Below, piece after piece: positions 6,299 through 7,147 of a DNA stretch of 7,147 bases; the first letter of the stretch is position 1; each line of letters starts with the position of its first letter. The stretch comes from Gemmatimonadota bacterium. Its GTDB lineage: Bacteria > Gemmatimonadota > Gemmatimonadetes > Longimicrobiales > Gaopeijiaceae. A program made the translations under genes and the position numbers. The stretch covers positions 1-7,147 of the forward strand of contig JAHEKK010000159.1 in assembly GCA_024638395.1 (NCBI GenBank). The letters are read 5' to 3'. The notes below the pieces were generated by a model. It worked only from the letters and a program-made list of their open reading frames with translations, was not told the DNA's origin and did not search any database.

Positions 6299-6860
6299 GC
6301 ACGCCCGGTCGGACCGGGAACCCACACCTGCAGAGGCCGGTGTCACCTTGATTTCCCGCATCGTGATCGACGCCAGCATTGAAGACGTTTGGCGTGAGAT
6401 CACGAAGACGGATGAGCCCCAGCTGGCCATGTTCGGCGCACAGATGCATCGCCTTACGCTGGACGCCGGCTCGCCGATCCAGATGCGGACTCCGGACGGA
6501 GTGTTCACGTCTGTCGTCGGTGAGATCCTGGAGGCCGATCCGCCCTTCCGATTCTCCCACACGATGAAGTTCACCGCATACGATGACCCCTACTGCCGGG
6601 TCACATACGACCTCCGAGAGATCGAGGGTGGGGTCGAGTTCACGCTCACGTCCGAAGCGGTCCCGCCGGGGACGAAGACCCTCAAGGCCATGCAGCGTGG
6701 CGGGGACTTCATCGTGAAGACACTACAACAGGTCCTGGAGCGCGGGCGGCCCGCAACCGGGACCCGGGCCATCTACGCCGTCATGGGGTGGGTGACGCCC
6801 TTCATCACACCGAAAAGATGCAAATCAGAACTCTGGCCCTTGGAGGCGAACCGTGGCTGA
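6255..6860 (+). CDS. SRPBCC family protein (AHSA1-like START fold)
   Basis: This 201-residue protein has an SRPBCC/AHSA1-type domain, a fold with a deep cavity for hydrophobic ligands. The function of this subgroup is undefined. The domain begins near residue 30 (TLISRIVIDASIEDVWREITK) and contains IQMRTPDGVFTSVVGEILEADPPFRFSHT, YRVTYDLRE-like strands with EGGVEFTLT, and a C-terminal helix, GGDFIVKTLQQVLERG. It ends with a TPKRCKSELWPL tail. It has no signal peptide and is probably cytoplasmic. The start is uncertain: ATG 6255 has GAGG (6242-6245) at 9-nt spacing and overlaps the regulator by 44 bp, while in-frame ATGs at 6270 and 6291 would give 196 or 189 residues and lack a well-placed ribosome site. 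The domain is complete with any of them. It is probably co-transcribed with and controlled by the preceding ArsR protein. Confidence 0.88.
   Translation: MSTRAMKGRRSGMPEHARSDREPTPAEAGVTLISRIVIDASIEDVWREITKTDEPQLAMFGAQMHRLTLDAGSPIQMRTPDGVFTSVVGEILEADPPFRFSHTMKFTAYDDPYCRVTYDLREIEGGVEFTLTSEAVPPGTKTLKAMQRGGDFIVKTLQQVLERGRPATGTRAIYAVMGWVTPFITPKRCKSELWPLEANRG
6842..6846 (+). promoter_or_regulatory. Strong ribosome binding site for the DUF4287 gene
   Basis: GGAGG lies 6 nt before the GTG at 6853, inside the end of the SRPBCC gene. Its strength and spacing settle a GTG start that would otherwise be easy to miss. Confidence 0.75.
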
Positions 6861-7147
6861 TCAGGACAAAGCGATCGCGACCGCACTCGCGAACATCGAA
6901 GAATCGACGGGCAAGACACTCGAGGACTTTCGCAGGGTCATCGCGGATAGCGGGCTCGCGAAGCACGGAGAGATCCGCGCGATGCTGAAGGAGCGGTTCG
7001 GGCTGGGTCACGGACATGCCAACACCGTGACGCACCTGGCCCTCCGGTCCGACGGCACGAGCGCGGCCAAGGCCGCAGGGGCTTCCGACGCCCACGTCTT
7101 GGGCGGGCTATATGTGGGTAAGAAGGAGCACCTGAGGGTCGTGCACG
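6853..7147 (+). CDS. DUF4287 domain-containing protein, 3' partial
   Basis: The frame is open from GTG 6853 to the window edge (98 complete codons). The translation begins ADQDKAIATALANIEESTGK after the initiator and continues LEDFRRVIADSGLAKHGEIRAMLKERFGLGHGHANTV, which is the DUF4287 pattern: a short helical domain with the GLAKHGEI and LGHGxANT motifs. Family members often carry a second domain, DUF5655, after it; GLYVGKKEHLRVVH at the edge looks like the start of that domain. The function is unknown, and no signal peptide or membrane segment is seen. It overlaps the SRPBCC stop by 8 bp and has its own GGAGG site, so it is the third gene of the regulator-led operon. Identification rests on recalled motif similarity. 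Confidence 0.82.
   Translation, partial: MADQDKAIATALANIEESTGKTLEDFRRVIADSGLAKHGEIRAMLKERFGLGHGHANTVTHLALRSDGTSAAKAAGASDAHVLGGLYVGKKEHLRVVH

Overview
The window is GC-rich bacterial DNA, densely packed, with every supported gene on the + strand. The gene content (secreted PQQ dehydrogenase, Tat-exported GMC dehydrogenase, exported amidohydrolase, then an ArsR / SRPBCC / DUF4287 module) resembles environmental Gemmatimonadota or Acidobacteriota, but no rRNA or marker gene is present, so the phylum is a low-confidence inference. I see no mobile element, CRISPR array, tRNA or rRNA.

Region 1 (about 1-4073) is a tightly coupled three-gene oxidoreductase operon. It contains a PQQ-dependent glucose/alcohol-dehydrogenase-like protein with its 5' end outside the window, a gluconate-2-dehydrogenase subunit 3-like protein with a clear Tat signal, and an FAD-dependent GMC oxidoreductase with no signal peptide of its own. 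Both junctions are ATGA stop/start overlaps. The likely picture is a periplasmic sugar or alcohol oxidation unit in which the small Tat subunit carries the folded FAD subunit across the membrane. Substrates cannot be read from the sequence. No cytochrome c partner lies within the window.

Region 2 (4138-5805) follows after a 64-bp gap containing a short inverted repeat. It encodes an exported metal-dependent amidohydrolase with an HxH motif, two further His ligands and a Gly-Thr-Asp motif. It may be read through from the operon or have its own promoter.

Region 3 (5806-5935) is a 130-bp intergenic region with a GC-rich hairpin, a TTGACC -35-like box, and a perfect 9-bp inverted repeat (ATATGTAAG, six T's, CTTACATAT) that runs into the start codon of the next gene.

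Region 4 (5936-7147) is a second overlapping operon: an ArsR-type repressor, an SRPBCC (AHSA1-like) protein and a DUF4287 protein cut by the window edge. The palindrome over the promoter and start codon suggests autorepression by the ArsR protein. The module has no visible functional tie to the oxidoreductase operon.

Most of the window is recognisable. The points most worth checking are the unusual four-cysteine cluster in the GMC subunit, the pairing of PQQ and FAD dehydrogenases in one translationally coupled operon, the operator overlapping the arsR-type start codon, and an apparent Lys-to-Tyr change in the amidohydrolase.
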